Assembly: GCA_030447275.1 (NCBI GenBank)
Contig: JAUJPF010000004.1
Coordinates: 62,001 to 126,000 of the forward strand
Reading direction: 5' to 3'
DNA length: 64,000 nt
From: Solirubrobacteraceae bacterium
Lineage (GTDB): Bacteria > Actinomycetota > Thermoleophilia > Solirubrobacterales > Solirubrobacteraceae
Shown: one piece after another, positions 1-8,270 of the stretch
How the letters are laid out: each line of letters starts with the position of its first letter
Numbering within the stretch: the stretch's first letter is position 1
Program-made: the position numbers and the translations under genes
The notes under the pieces: model-generated
What the model was told of the DNA's origin: nothing
Databases searched by the model: none
What the model saw: only the letters and a program-made list of their open reading frames with translations

Positions 1-4
1 CCAC

Positions 5-18
5 TGGTCAGCATGACG
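5..18. promoter_or_regulatory. TGGTCA-N3-TGACG imperfect palindrome
   Basis: This site matches, with one arm mismatch, the perfect palindrome TGGTCA-N3-TGACCA that overlaps the start codon of the Lrp/AsnC regulator at 8256-8270. It lies 43 bases before the phosphatidyltransferase start and may belong to a regulon of that protein. The resemblance is seen directly; the function is inferred. Confidence 0.3.
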
Positions 19-60
19 CTACCCTCTTATATACCGATGGTCAACAAGGAGACGAGAGAG

Positions 61-753
61 ATGGAGCGCAGCGCCGAGGCACCCCGCCAGAAGACCTTCC
101 TGCTCGCCGTGCCCGAGGAGCGGGCGCTGACCTGGCTCGCGGCGCGGCTGCCGGCGCGAGTCCTGCCCGACCACCTGACGGCGCTGGGCGTGCTCGCGGC
201 GCTCGGGATCGCCGCCGCCTATCTGCTGTCGAACGACCACCCGGCGATGCTGTGGGCAGCGAGCGCGCTGCTCGTCGTCCACTGGCTCGGGGACTCGCTC
301 GACGGGACGCTCGCGCGCTTCCGGCGGACGGAGCGCCCGACGTACGGCTACTACCTCGACCACCTCGTCGACGCGTTCGCCACCGCGGCGATCTGCATCG
401 GCCTCGGGCTGTCGCCGCACATGCTCCTCGCGACGGGGCTCGCGATCGCCGTCGCCTACCTGCTGCTGTCGATCAACACGTACCTCGAGACGTCCGCGTT
501 CGGGCGCTTCGACCTCGGCTACGGCCGCGTCGGCCCGACCGAGATGCGGCTCGTCCTCGTCGCGCTGAACACCACGCTCGCCCTCGGCGCCGGGCTCGGC
601 GCCCGGATCGCCGGCGTCGACCTGACGATCCTCGACGGGGTCGGCCTCGTGGCCGCCGCCGTCCTGGTCCTCGCGCTGCTCGGCCGCGCCGCGAAGAACC
701 TGCGCGTGCTCGCCGAGCGCGAGCCGGCGGGGACGGTGCGGCCGGCGGCGTAG
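61..753 (+). CDS. CDP-alcohol phosphatidyltransferase family membrane protein
   Basis: A 230-residue integral membrane enzyme of the family that condenses a CDP-activated lipid with an alcohol to make phospholipids. The family signature is complete: D78-x2-D81-G-x2-A-R86, then G96-x3-D100-x3-D104, which are the metal- and CDP-binding residues. Hydrophobic segments lie on both sides (about residues 38-75 and 112-230). I chose the ATG at 61 because an AGGAG-type ribosome site sits 8 bases upstream; in-frame ATGs at 13 and 37 have none. The alcohol acceptor (inositol phosphate, glycerol phosphate or other) cannot be told from the sequence. It is convergent with the acyltransferase downstream, the two stops being 5 bases apart. 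Confidence 0.88.
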   Translation: MERSAEAPRQKTFLLAVPEERALTWLAARLPARVLPDHLTALGVLAALGIAAAYLLSNDHPAMLWAASALLVVHWLGDSLDGTLARFRRTERPTYGYYLDHLVDAFATAAICIGLGLSPHMLLATGLAIAVAYLLLSINTYLETSAFGRFDLGYGRVGPTEMRLVLVALNTTLALGAGLGARIAGVDLTILDGVGLVAAAVLVLALLGRAAKNLRVLAEREPAGTVRPAA

Positions 754-757
754 CGGC

Positions 758-2257
758 CTAGCGGGCGCCGCGACCGTTGGTGGTCGTGACCGCCGCCGCC
801 CGCTGCCGCGTCCGCGCGCGGCGAGCGGCGGCGCGGTCGGTGGGCGGCTTGGGGTCCTCGACCCCGGCCGCCCGCTTCAGCTCGGCGAGCGACTCGCGCA
901 GGCCGGCGGTCATCGCGTCGAGGTCGGACATCGAGTCGCGATCGCCGAGCAGGCCGACCGCGAGCTTGCCGTTGTAGGACATGATCGCGAAGAAGATCGT
1001 GTGGTTCGCGGCCAGGAACCCGAGCGGCACCATCTCGGTCATCTCGCGCCCGAGCATGTAGATCGGGAACTGCGGGCCCGGGATGTTCGTGACGACGGTG
1101 TTGAACAGCCGCGTCGAGAAGTTGATCCGCGAGCCGAGCGCGAGCAGCGTCGGGGGCGCGAACTCCTGGAGGTCGGCGAGCACCTCGGCGCCGACCGCCT
1201 GCTTGGACGCCTTGAGGTCCTGCATCGCGCCGGTGACCGCGCGCAGCCGCTCGACCGCGTCGGCGACGTAGACGGGCAGCGGCGCGCGCATCGCGGCGAC
1301 GCGGTTGCCGAACTGGTTCTTCTCGCCCTCGCCGCGCACCGACACCGGCACCATCGCGCGCAGCTCGAGGCCCTCGGTGCGCGTTCCGTGGTCGCGCAGC
1401 CAGTCGCGCAGCGCGCCCGCGACGACGGCGAGCACGACGTCGTTGACCGTCCCGCCGAGCGCGTTCTTGACGGCCTTGAAGTCGGCGAGCGCGAACGTCG
1501 TCCACTCGACGCGCCGGTGCGGCCCGATCGACTGGTTGAGCGGCACGTTCGGCGCGGGGCTGAGCAGCGGCCCGATCAGCAGGTCGCGGATGCCCTTGGC
1601 TCCCTCGGCGACCTGGGCGGCGGTGCGGCTAGGGCTGCGGACGGCGCCGAGCGCCCGCGCGGCGAGGCGCAGCGGGCGGGTGGCGACGTCGACGCCCGCC
1701 TCGGCCACGAGCTCGGTGCGGCCCGGCGCGGGGCGCGGCTGCCACGGGCGCTCCGGCGGCTCGACCTCGCGGGGCTCGGGCGCCGCGTCGAAGAGCAGGC
1801 CGAGCAGGTCGACGCCCGACATCCCGTCGATGAGCGCGTGGTGCGCCTTCGAGATGACGGCCCAGCGTTCGTCCTCGAGCCCCTCGACGAACCACATCTC
1901 CCACAGCGGCTTGGAGCGGTCGAGCTGCTGGCTGAACACGCGCGACGTAAGCTGCTGGAGCTTGTCGCGGCCACCGGGCCTCGGCAGCGCGGTGTGACGG
2001 ACGTGGTAGTCGAGCGCGAAGCACGGGTCGTCGATCCACATCGGCCGGCCGAGCTGGAAGCCCGGCTCCGCGAGCTTCTGGCGGTAGCGCGGGACCAGGT
2101 GGAGCCGCGACTCGACGTGGGCGTACAGCTCGTCGCAGTCCGGCGGCGAGCCGTCGAAGATCGAGACGCCGCCGACGTGCATGTGCGTCGTCCCGGTTTC
2201 GAGGTTGAGGAACGACGTGTCGAGGACGGACAGGGTGTCCTTGTGCTGGGGCGCCAT
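758..2257 (-). CDS. WS/DGAT-family O-acyltransferase (wax ester / triacylglycerol synthase type)
   Basis: A 499-residue member of the wax ester synthase/acyl-CoA:diacylglycerol acyltransferase family, which transfers an acyl group from acyl-CoA to a fatty alcohol or diacylglycerol. The catalytic HHxxxDG motif is intact as HHALIDG at residues 139-145, the N-terminus starts with the typical L-S-x-L-D-x-S/T-F pattern, and the C-terminal part has the conserved N-x-P-G-P segment (VVTNIPGPQ). Length is normal for the family (450-500). The start is the ATG at 2257; an upstream TTG at 2296 would add 13 residues but no better ribosome site. Such enzymes are common in storage-lipid-forming actinobacteria. 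Which acyl acceptor is used cannot be judged here. Confidence 0.9.
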   Translation of the reverse strand: MAPQHKDTLSVLDTSFLNLETGTTHMHVGGVSIFDGSPPDCDELYAHVESRLHLVPRYRQKLAEPGFQLGRPMWIDDPCFALDYHVRHTALPRPGGRDKLQQLTSRVFSQQLDRSKPLWEMWFVEGLEDERWAVISKAHHALIDGMSGVDLLGLLFDAAPEPREVEPPERPWQPRPAPGRTELVAEAGVDVATRPLRLAARALGAVRSPSRTAAQVAEGAKGIRDLLIGPLLSPAPNVPLNQSIGPHRRVEWTTFALADFKAVKNALGGTVNDVVLAVVAGALRDWLRDHGTRTEGLELRAMVPVSVRGEGEKNQFGNRVAAMRAPLPVYVADAVERLRAVTGAMQDLKASKQAVGAEVLADLQEFAPPTLLALGSRINFSTRLFNTVVTNIPGPQFPIYMLGREMTEMVPLGFLAANHTIFFAIMSYNGKLAVGLLGDRDSMSDLDAMTAGLRESLAELKRAAGVEDPKPPTDRAAARRARTRQRAAAVTTTNGRGAR

Positions 2258-2299
2258 GGTCTCGGGGTCGCCGATCCCCGGAGGCGGCAAACGCAAGGT

Positions 2300-2392
2300 T
2301 CAGGGAGCGGGGTAGGGGTTCACCCTGAGCTGGCCGTGCCGCTTGACCGTGAGCACGACCTGCTCCGGAGTGTGCTTCTTCCCGGTTGCCAT
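2300..2392 (-). pseudogene. IS3-type transposase OrfA remnant (N-terminal scrap)
   Basis: A 30-codon open frame whose first residues read MATGKKHTPEQVV, closely matching the start of IS3-family OrfA helix-turn-helix proteins (the K-x-H/Y-T-P-E-Q-I/V-V block). Homology breaks off after about 13 codons and the frame stops at 2300, so this is a truncated end rather than a working element. No inverted repeats or OrfB are visible nearby. It marks the edge of a patch of lower GC that runs to about 3.86 kb. The identification rests on one short motif. Confidence 0.55.
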
Positions 2393-2411
2393 CTTGGTGT
2401 CGGCCGCAGGT

Positions 2412-2858
2412 TCATTCCGCGCGTGGTCCGTACGGCGTTACGCTGGGGTCGCTCGCAACTTCGCCGAGCGCCGGCAGCAGTTTGTGGTCCCAGGGCTCAC
2501 CCCGAACGCCGGTCCAAGTTGCACTGAGCCGTGTCGTCGGCGACGCTCGGACCAGCGCGATCCACCCGTCGCGGTCGCTGGCCATACGGACCGCTCCATG
2601 GGGCACCGCCAGCTCGCTGATCTTCACGCCCCGCGGTAGGTCGAAGTACGTCCCGGCGAGCAGCCAGAACTGCCGCCGCAGCCGGAAGGTCGTGAGCAGC
2701 GACTCGCCTAGACAGGCGCGCCATGGGCGGCTCTCGATGGTCGCCCACGCGGCGCCGGCCTCATCCCGTTGCAGAGCCGCAGCGACGCGGTCCAACGTGA
2801 CTGGGCCGGCGACGGTTTCGAGGCGCCCGACGGGACGTTGAGGTCCGAAACCAGTCAT
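2412..2858 (-). CDS. hypothetical protein, 148 aa
   Basis: I do not recognise a family. The frame is open for 148 codons from an ATG with no clear ribosome site, and the composition is that of a mixed alpha/beta soluble protein with several tryptophans (around residues 38, 46, 65, 99, 115 and 123) and no membrane segment or signal peptide. Third codon positions are less GC-rich than in flanking housekeeping genes. It sits between the IS3-type scrap and the secreted protein upstream, on the same strand as both, so it may have arrived by transfer. It could also be a chance frame; the residue composition makes coding moderately more likely. Confidence 0.5.
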   Translation of the reverse strand: MTGFGPQRPVGRLETVAGPVTLDRVAAALQRDEAGAAWATIESRPWRACLGESLLTTFRLRRQFWLLAGTYFDLPRGVKISELAVPHGAVRMASDRDGWIALVRASPTTRLSATWTGVRGEPWDHKLLPALGEVASDPSVTPYGPRAE

Positions 2859-2936
2859 GTCATCGCGAACAGAGCTTGCACGGCGACCTGGGTTTCGCCC
2901 CGGTTGAGGGCGAAACCCAGCAGTCCCGTCGCGATG

Positions 2937-3686
2937 CTATTCGCTGCAGTGCCGATAGTCGGCCCGGCGATTGACGCCGAAGTAGCCGACACCTCGTACG
3001 ACGCTGTAGCCGACGGCTTCCACGCGGTACAGCAGCGCCCGATGGTGATTGCAATCCCACGTGGCGTACGGCGTGTATTGCGTGCCGGCGCCGTAGAACA
3101 CCGGCGCCGCTTTGGAGTCGAGGTTCGTCCAACCCTCACGTCCGTCCAGTCGCTCGCGCTGGAGGGTGGCATATGCCTCCATCCGCGAGACACCTTGCCC
3201 GGAGAGGCAATGGTTGATGGCGCGCCCTCGCATGTACCAGTTGAGCGTGTCGGTGTAGTACAGGCGCTGCGGCCCGTCCGCTCGGACACCACACGCGGAG
3301 CCGGAGCCGTGATTTCGGGCCGACGCTGCGTACGGATCGGGGTATCCGCCGGCGTACGGGAACATGACGAGCGAGTTCGCGTCATCGCACGTGCCGCCCA
3401 TCTCAACCGCCGCGTTAGCGCCATCCGATGCACACGCGACTTCGGTGAGCGTCGAGACGACGGTTGCCACTTCCGGACAACCCGCGGCCCATGGATTGAG
3501 GGCGCAGCCGCCAAGCCCTGCGGTATTCACGCCGTATGCGGTCATCGTGGCGTCGAACTGAGCTTGGTTGACCGCTGGCGGCGGGACGACCTCGTTCGCG
3601 CTGGCGGCCGCCGGCAGCACCGCGCAGCAAAGAGCAGTCAGCGCGACGGCGGTACGCCTCCGCGCGAGCGAGCTGAAGAACGACAT
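2937..3686 (-). CDS. secreted cysteine-containing hypothetical protein
   Basis: A 249-residue protein with a clear Sec signal peptide: charged MSFFSSLARRR start, hydrophobic stretch to about residue 27 and an A-S-A cleavage site. The mature part has about nine cysteines and many aromatic residues (Y, W), typical of an extracellular disulfide-stabilised protein. No catalytic motif is recognisable. A G-rich ribosome site precedes the ATG at 3686. Codon use is less GC-biased than in neighbours, and the gene stands alone between an orphan gene and the phenylalanine operon, in line with horizontal origin. Function unknown. Confidence 0.75.
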   Translation of the reverse strand: MSFFSSLARRRTAVALTALCCAVLPAAASANEVVPPPAVNQAQFDATMTAYGVNTAGLGGCALNPWAAGCPEVATVVSTLTEVACASDGANAAVEMGGTCDDANSLVMFPYAGGYPDPYAASARNHGSGSACGVRADGPQRLYYTDTLNWYMRGRAINHCLSGQGVSRMEAYATLQRERLDGREGWTNLDSKAAPVFYGAGTQYTPYATWDCNHHRALLYRVEAVGYSVVRGVGYFGVNRRADYRHCSE

Positions 3687-3859
3687 GATTCCCCCCTGGC
3701 TCGCCGTGCCAGGATGACACGGCGCGGTGGAAACTACCAGAATGTGCTGGGACGTAGTGCAGTATTCAGGTTTGTAAAAAAGAAGCGCACTGCGGACGTC
3801 GCTGGAGATTCTGCGCCCGCGTGTGCGGCAGATCCGGCGCGTGCGTCCCCGGCGGACGC
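3687..3859. other. intergenic, AT-richer than the surroundings
   Basis: This 173-base gap contains the most AT-rich stretch of the first 10 kb (a run of six A around 3777-3782). It should hold the promoter of the secreted-protein gene on the minus strand, but no convincing -35/-10 pair stands out. I see no RNA gene or repeat in it. Confidence 0.4.
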
Positions 3860-4962
3860 TCAGCCTGCCGGCTCGACCCGCCCGCGCACTTCGCCCAGCG
3901 GCGGCGAGCTGATCACGACCTCGTCGCCGTCGTTCAGCCAGCGCTCACCGCGGAACCGCTCGAGCATGCATCCGAGGGTGCCCTCGTCGGCGCCGGAGAT
4001 CGTGCCCGTGCCGAACAGGTCGCCCGCGGTGAGCGCCGCGCCGTTGACGGTCGCGTGCGCGAGCATCTGCGCGGGCGTCCAGTAGAGCGAGCGCGCGTTG
4101 GTCCTCGTCACCGTCTCCCCGGCGATGGTGACCTCGAGGTCGAGGTCGAGCGCCCACGGGTCGCGGGCGCGCAGGTAGTCGAGCGGCTCCGGGTCTTGGT
4201 CGCGCGGCGGGACGCGGGCAAGCTCGTCGGCGGGGACGATCCACGGCGAGATCGAGGTCGCGAACGACTTGCCGAGGAACGGCCCGAGGGGGACGTACTC
4301 GAAGGCCTGGATGTCGCGCGCGCTCCAGTCGTTGAGCAGGACGAAGCCGAAGATCCGCGCCGCCGCGTCGTCGACGGCGATGCGCTCGCCGGGCCGCGTC
4401 GACGGCCCGCACACGAAGCCCAGCTCGCACTCGAAGTCGAGGGCCGCTGTGGGCCGCAGCTCGGTGGGATCATCGATCCCTCCCGCCCCGCCCGCCCGCG
4501 GCACCTGGCCGTGCGGGCGGCGTACCGCGGTCGCGCTGACGACGACGGTCGACGCGCGGCCGTGGTAGCCGATCGGCAGGTGGCGCCAGCTCGGCGGCAG
4601 CGGGTCGCCCTCGGGGCGGAACATGCGCCCGACGTTCGTCGCGTGCTCGAGCGAGGCGTAGAAGTCGACGTAGTCGGTGACCCGCACCGGCATCAGGCTC
4701 TCGACGCGCGCGCACGGGACGCGGGCGCTCGCGGGCGCCTCGAGCGCCCGCCCCCGCAGCTCGCGCCACGACCGCGCGCCGAGCTCGATCAGCGCGTTCA
4801 GGCGGGTTTCGGCGACCGCGTCGGCGAGCCGCCCGGGCGGGGCGATGGCACGCAGCAGGACGGCGTCGTCGCCGACCCTCGCGGCCGGCTGCGGGGCCTC
4901 GCCCGGCGGCCGGACGACGCCCCAGGCGAACGCGGCGCCCTCCGCGGCGCCGCCCCCTCCAC
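3860..4962 (-). CDS. fahA: fumarylacetoacetase
   Basis: Last enzyme of homogentisate degradation, splitting fumarylacetoacetate into fumarate and acetoacetate. Landmarks of the family are present in order: PIGYHGR (catalytic histidine), L-D-F-E-C-E-L-G-F (metal-binding glutamates) and LNDWSARDIQ (metal-binding aspartate). The conserved frame reads back without a stop past 4970 but offers no ATG/GTG/TTG near the expected N-terminus. A GTG at 4962, six bases after the hgmA stop, lies one base out of frame; one miscounted G in the five-G run at 4953-4957 would join it to the gene. I therefore place the start there, giving about 367 residues. It is the last gene of the phhA-hpd-hgmA-fahA operon. 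Confidence 0.88.
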
Positions 4963-4967
4963 CCGCC

Positions 4968-6140
4968 TCAGACAGGGGCCTCGACGCGCTCGGGGTTCCA
5001 GCTGTACGCGTAGCTCGGGTCGTCGAGGTCGCGCGCGAGCGTCGTCAGCTTGAGCGGCCGGAACGTGTCGCACATCACCGCGAGCTCGTTCGTCTCCTTC
5101 ATCCCCAGCGACTTCTCGACCGCGCCCGGCTGCGGGCCGTGCGGCAGCCCGCTCGGGTGCAGCGTGATCGAACCGATGTCGACGCCCTTGCGCGCGGCGT
5201 AGTCGCCGTCGGCGTAGAACATGACCTCCTCGGACTGGAGGTTCGAGTGGTGGTAGGGGAGCGGCACGGCGAGCGGGTCCCAGTCGAGCAGCCGCGGGCA
5301 GAACGAGCAGATCACGAAGTTCTGGCCCTGGAACGTCTGGTGCGCCGGCGGCGGCTGGTGCAGCCGGCCCGCCTTGGGCTCGAAGTCGTGGATGTTGAAC
5401 GTGTACGGGTAGACGTAGCCGTCCCAGCCGACGACGTCGAGCGGGTGGTAGTCGAGGACGTAGCGCTGGAGCCCGCCGCGCACGCGCACGATGACCTCGT
5501 GCTCGCCGCGGTCGTCGTAGGTGACGAGCTCGGCCGGCGGGTGGAAGTCGCGCTGGCTGAACGGCGCGTGCTCGAGCAGCTGGCCGTACCGGTTGCGGTA
5601 GCGGTTCGGCGTCTCGATCTCGCCGGGCGTGAAGAACGTCAGCCACTCCTGCGGGCCGTCGTGCATCCGGAAGCGGTAGGTCGTGCCGCGCGGGATGACG
5701 ACGTAGTCGTGCCTGCCGTACGGGACCGTGCCGAACGTCGTCTCGACGACGCCCGAGCCCTGCTGGATGAAGAAGACCTCGTCGCCCTCGCCGCAGCGGT
5801 AGAACGCGTCGAGCTCCTCGGTCGGCTTGCAGATCCCCATCTCGACGTCGCCGTTGAACATGAGGACCTTGCGGCCGGACACGGGGTCGCCCTCGGGCTC
5901 GACGCCCTGCGTGTGCGTGAGTCGGTGGACGTGCGTCTCCGGCACCCACTCCTCGAGCGTAAGCGGCGTGAACTCCCCGACCTCTGAGAGCCGGCACGGC
6001 GACTCGAGGTGGAGCAGGATCGACTCGTTGCCGCTGAAGCCCTCGTAGCCCATGACCTCCTCGGTCAGCAGGCGGCCGTCCTCGCCGCGGACCTGCGTGT
6101 GCCGCTTGGGCGGCATGTCGCCCATCCGGACGTAGCGCAT
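4968..6140 (-). CDS. hgmA: homogentisate 1,2-dioxygenase
   Basis: A 390-residue non-haem iron dioxygenase that opens the ring of homogentisate to maleylacetoacetate. The cupin-fold iron ligands of the family are recognisable as H298-x5-E304 (in YHHSNLQSEE) and H334 in LPHGP. The start ATG at 6140 overlaps the TGA of hpd by one base (TGATG), so the two are translationally coupled. It is somewhat shorter than the human enzyme (445) but typical of the short actinobacterial forms. The product would need an isomerase (maiA type) before fahA; none is encoded next to it. Confidence 0.92.
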   Translation of the reverse strand: MRYVRMGDMPPKRHTQVRGEDGRLLTEEVMGYEGFSGNESILLHLESPCRLSEVGEFTPLTLEEWVPETHVHRLTHTQGVEPEGDPVSGRKVLMFNGDVEMGICKPTEELDAFYRCGEGDEVFFIQQGSGVVETTFGTVPYGRHDYVVIPRGTTYRFRMHDGPQEWLTFFTPGEIETPNRYRNRYGQLLEHAPFSQRDFHPPAELVTYDDRGEHEVIVRVRGGLQRYVLDYHPLDVVGWDGYVYPYTFNIHDFEPKAGRLHQPPPAHQTFQGQNFVICSFCPRLLDWDPLAVPLPYHHSNLQSEEVMFYADGDYAARKGVDIGSITLHPSGLPHGPQPGAVEKSLGMKETNELAVMCDTFRPLKLTTLARDLDDPSYAYSWNPERVEAPV

Positions 6141-7273
6141 CAGAGGTTCCCCCTCGCGGCCTGCTCGCGCTCGATCGCCTCGAAGAGCGCCTTGAAGTTG
6201 CCCTCCCCGAAGCCGCGGGCGCCGTGGCGCTCGATGATCTCGAAGAAGATCGTCGGGCGGTCGCCGAGCGGCTTCGTGAAGATCTGGAGCAGGTAGCCCT
6301 CGTCGTCGGAGTCGACGAGGATGCCGAGCTTGCGGAGGTCCTCGAGGTCCTCCTCGATCTCGCCGACGCGGCCGGGGACCTCGTCGTAGTAGGACTCCGG
6401 CGTCTTCAGGAACTTCACGCCGCGCTTGGAGAGCTCGGCGACGACGCCGACGATGTCCCGCGTGGCCAGAGCGATGTGCTGCGCGCCGGCGCCCTCGTAG
6501 AACTCGAGGTACTCGTCGATCTGCGACTTGCGCTTGCCCTCGGCCGGCTCGTTGATCGGGAACTTCACGCGGCCGCTGCCGTTCGTGACGACCTTCGACA
6601 TCAGCGCGCTGTACTCCGTGCTGATCGCCTCGTCCGAGAAGTGGATCATCTCGGTCATCCCGAAGACGCGCTCGTAATAGGAGACCCAGTCCTGCATCGC
6701 GCCGAGCTCGACGTTGCCGACGATGTGGTCGATGGCGACGAGCATCTCGCCCTCGCCGTCGTGCTCGACCTCGGCGAAGCCCGGCAGGAACGTGCCCTCG
6801 TACCGCGAGCGGTCGACGAAGCGGTGCACCGTGTCGCCGTACGTGGCGATGTCCGCCATGCGGACGATGCCGTTGTCGTCGCTCAGCTCCCACGGCTCGC
6901 GCAGCCCCTTCGCGCCGCGCGACGTCGCGACCTCGTAGGCGCGGTCGACGTCGGGGACGCCGAGCGCGATGACCTTCACGCCGTCGCCGTGCTTGCGCTG
7001 GTGCTCGGCGATCGCCGTCTCGCTGCTCAGCGTGCCCGTCAGCACGAGCCGGACGCGGCCTTGGCGCAGCACGCGGCTGACCTGGTCGCGCACGCCGGTC
7101 TCGAGGCCGGAGTACGCCACCTCGGTGAAGCCGAACGCGTGCGTGAAGTAGTACGCCGCCTGGGCCGCGTTGCCCACCCACAGCTCGACGTGGTCGATGC
7201 CGTGGAGCGGCATCTCGTCGTCCGCGCGCTGCGGGGGCGTGATGGTGCTCGTGTCAGGCGAGAACGTGCTCAC
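6140..7273 (-). CDS. hpd: 4-hydroxyphenylpyruvate dioxygenase
   Basis: A 377-residue Fe(II) dioxygenase turning 4-hydroxyphenylpyruvate into homogentisate. Two VOC-fold halves are visible, and the three iron ligands are H183 (AIDHIVGN), H266 (AQHIALAT) and E345 (FFEIIERHG). The C-terminal region also has the conserved G-x-G-N-F-K-A-L-F block. The GTG start at 7273 is favoured because a GAGGAG ribosome site lies 7 bases upstream; the start sits inside the last 20 bases of phhA. Both overlaps (with phhA and hgmA) indicate one transcript. Confidence 0.95.
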   Translation of the reverse strand: MSTFSPDTSTITPPQRADDEMPLHGIDHVELWVGNAAQAAYYFTHAFGFTEVAYSGLETGVRDQVSRVLRQGRVRLVLTGTLSSETAIAEHQRKHGDGVKVIALGVPDVDRAYEVATSRGAKGLREPWELSDDNGIVRMADIATYGDTVHRFVDRSRYEGTFLPGFAEVEHDGEGEMLVAIDHIVGNVELGAMQDWVSYYERVFGMTEMIHFSDEAISTEYSALMSKVVTNGSGRVKFPINEPAEGKRKSQIDEYLEFYEGAGAQHIALATRDIVGVVAELSKRGVKFLKTPESYYDEVPGRVGEIEEDLEDLRKLGILVDSDDEGYLLQIFTKPLGDRPTIFFEIIERHGARGFGEGNFKALFEAIEREQAARGNL

Positions 7274-8147
7274 GGCGCATCTCCTCGATCGATTCGTCGG
7301 TGCAGGTGGCGAAGAAGCCGCCGACCACCTCGCGGACCTCGTCCATCGACTCGGCCAGGTAGAGGACGGGCTGGTAGTGCGTGATGTCGTAGTCCGCCGT
7401 TCCCATCTCCGCGAGGTTGAGCGGGCGGTGCTCCATGTCGCGGAACTCGTCGATCTCGCCGTAGCTCGACAGGATCCCCGCGCCGTACGCGCGGATCTCG
7501 CCCTCCTCGTGGACGATCCCGAACTCGACGGTGAACCAGAAGACCTTGGAGAGGAAGCGCAGGTTGTCCTCGTCGGCGAGGCGGTGCGTGGCCTCGCCGG
7601 TGAGGCGGTGCAGCTCGCTGAACGTGTCGGTGGCGAGCAGGTGGCCGTGGCCGATGACCTCGTGCACGATGTCCGGCTCGGGCGTGTAGAGCGGCTGGGC
7701 CGGATGGCGCACGTACTGCGTCGAGTGGAAGGTGCGGTCGCGCAGCGAGCCGTAGAACTCGCGCAGCGGGACGAGGCCGGGGGCGGGGACGTAGCGGAAC
7801 CCCGTGAGCGGCTCGAGGTTCTCGCTGACCTCGTCGAGGCTCGGGACGTACTCCGTCGGCAGGTTCAGCCGGTCGAGCGCCTCGGCGTACTCGCGGATCG
7901 CGAGCCGCTCGTGCTTGGGCCGCAGCTCGCGGCACACCGTGCGCCAGACGCCGTGCTCCTCCTCGGAGTAGCCGACGTCGGGAGCGCGCTGCCCGGGCTT
8001 CCACTCGAGCGCGAGCCGGGCGATGTCGTTGCGACGCCGCCGGTAGCGCTCGTCGGCAAAGCCGGGATGGTCGGGCGCGAGGTGGACCTTGACCTCGCCA
8101 TCGTCGTCTGTCGTGACCGGTGAGTAGAGCTGACCCTCTTCGAACAT
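7254..8147 (-). CDS. phhA: phenylalanine 4-monooxygenase
   Basis: A 297-residue pterin-dependent aromatic amino acid hydroxylase converting phenylalanine to tyrosine. The iron site is intact: H162 and H167 in VHEVIGH and E208 in WFTVEFG, with the spacing of the known enzymes. It lacks the regulatory ACT domain of animal enzymes, as usual in bacteria. The ATG at 8147 has a strong GAGGAGG ribosome site 6 bases upstream. First gene of the operon; a TTGCTG-N17-TACCAC promoter candidate lies 21-49 bases upstream of the start. A tyrosine aminotransferase, needed between this step and hpd, is not in the window. Confidence 0.95.
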   Translation of the reverse strand: MFEEGQLYSPVTTDDDGEVKVHLAPDHPGFADERYRRRRNDIARLALEWKPGQRAPDVGYSEEEHGVWRTVCRELRPKHERLAIREYAEALDRLNLPTEYVPSLDEVSENLEPLTGFRYVPAPGLVPLREFYGSLRDRTFHSTQYVRHPAQPLYTPEPDIVHEVIGHGHLLATDTFSELHRLTGEATHRLADEDNLRFLSKVFWFTVEFGIVHEEGEIRAYGAGILSSYGEIDEFRDMEHRPLNLAEMGTADYDITHYQPVLYLAESMDEVREVVGGFFATCTDESIEEMRREHVLA

Positions 8148-8167
8148 GCGTGCCTCCTCGGGCCATT

Positions 8168-8196
8168 GTGGTACCCGCTCGGACGGCAGTCAGCAA
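8168..8196 (-). promoter_or_regulatory. phhA operon promoter candidate
   Basis: On the minus strand, TTGCTG (8196-8191) and TACCAC (8173-8168) are separated by exactly 17 bases and lie in front of the phhA ribosome site. The palindromes at 8213-8225 and 8256-8270 are directly upstream of this -35 box, a typical place for activator or repressor binding. Confidence 0.45.
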
Positions 8197-8212
8197 CTCT
8201 GATCTGTCTCGT

Positions 8213-8225
8213 CGCACATTGTGCG
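8213..8225. promoter_or_regulatory. CGCACA-T-TGTGCG palindrome in the phhA/lrp intergenic region
   Basis: Perfect 13-base inverted repeat (6-base arms, one-base centre) between the divergent phhA operon and the Lrp/AsnC gene. Lrp-family proteins bind pseudo-palindromes of about this size, so it is a candidate operator. No other role is visible. Confidence 0.4.
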
Positions 8226-8255
8226 CACTTCGCGACAGTGTTGTGACAGGATCAC

Positions 8256-8270
8256 TGGTCAACATGACCA
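8256..8270. promoter_or_regulatory. TGGTCA-ACA-TGACCA palindrome over the lrp start codon
   Basis: Perfect inverted repeat with 6-base arms and a 3-base centre; the ATG start of the regulator gene is at 8264-8266 inside it. A site in this position would allow autoregulation. A near copy occurs at 5-18 in front of the phosphatidyltransferase gene. Confidence 0.5.

Noticed and set aside
758-2527. Long open frame on the plus strand opposite the acyltransferase (and many similar long frames across the window)
   Set aside because: In DNA of this GC content antisense frames stay open by chance; their translations are Arg/Ala/Gly-rich without domains, while the other strand encodes a recognisable protein.
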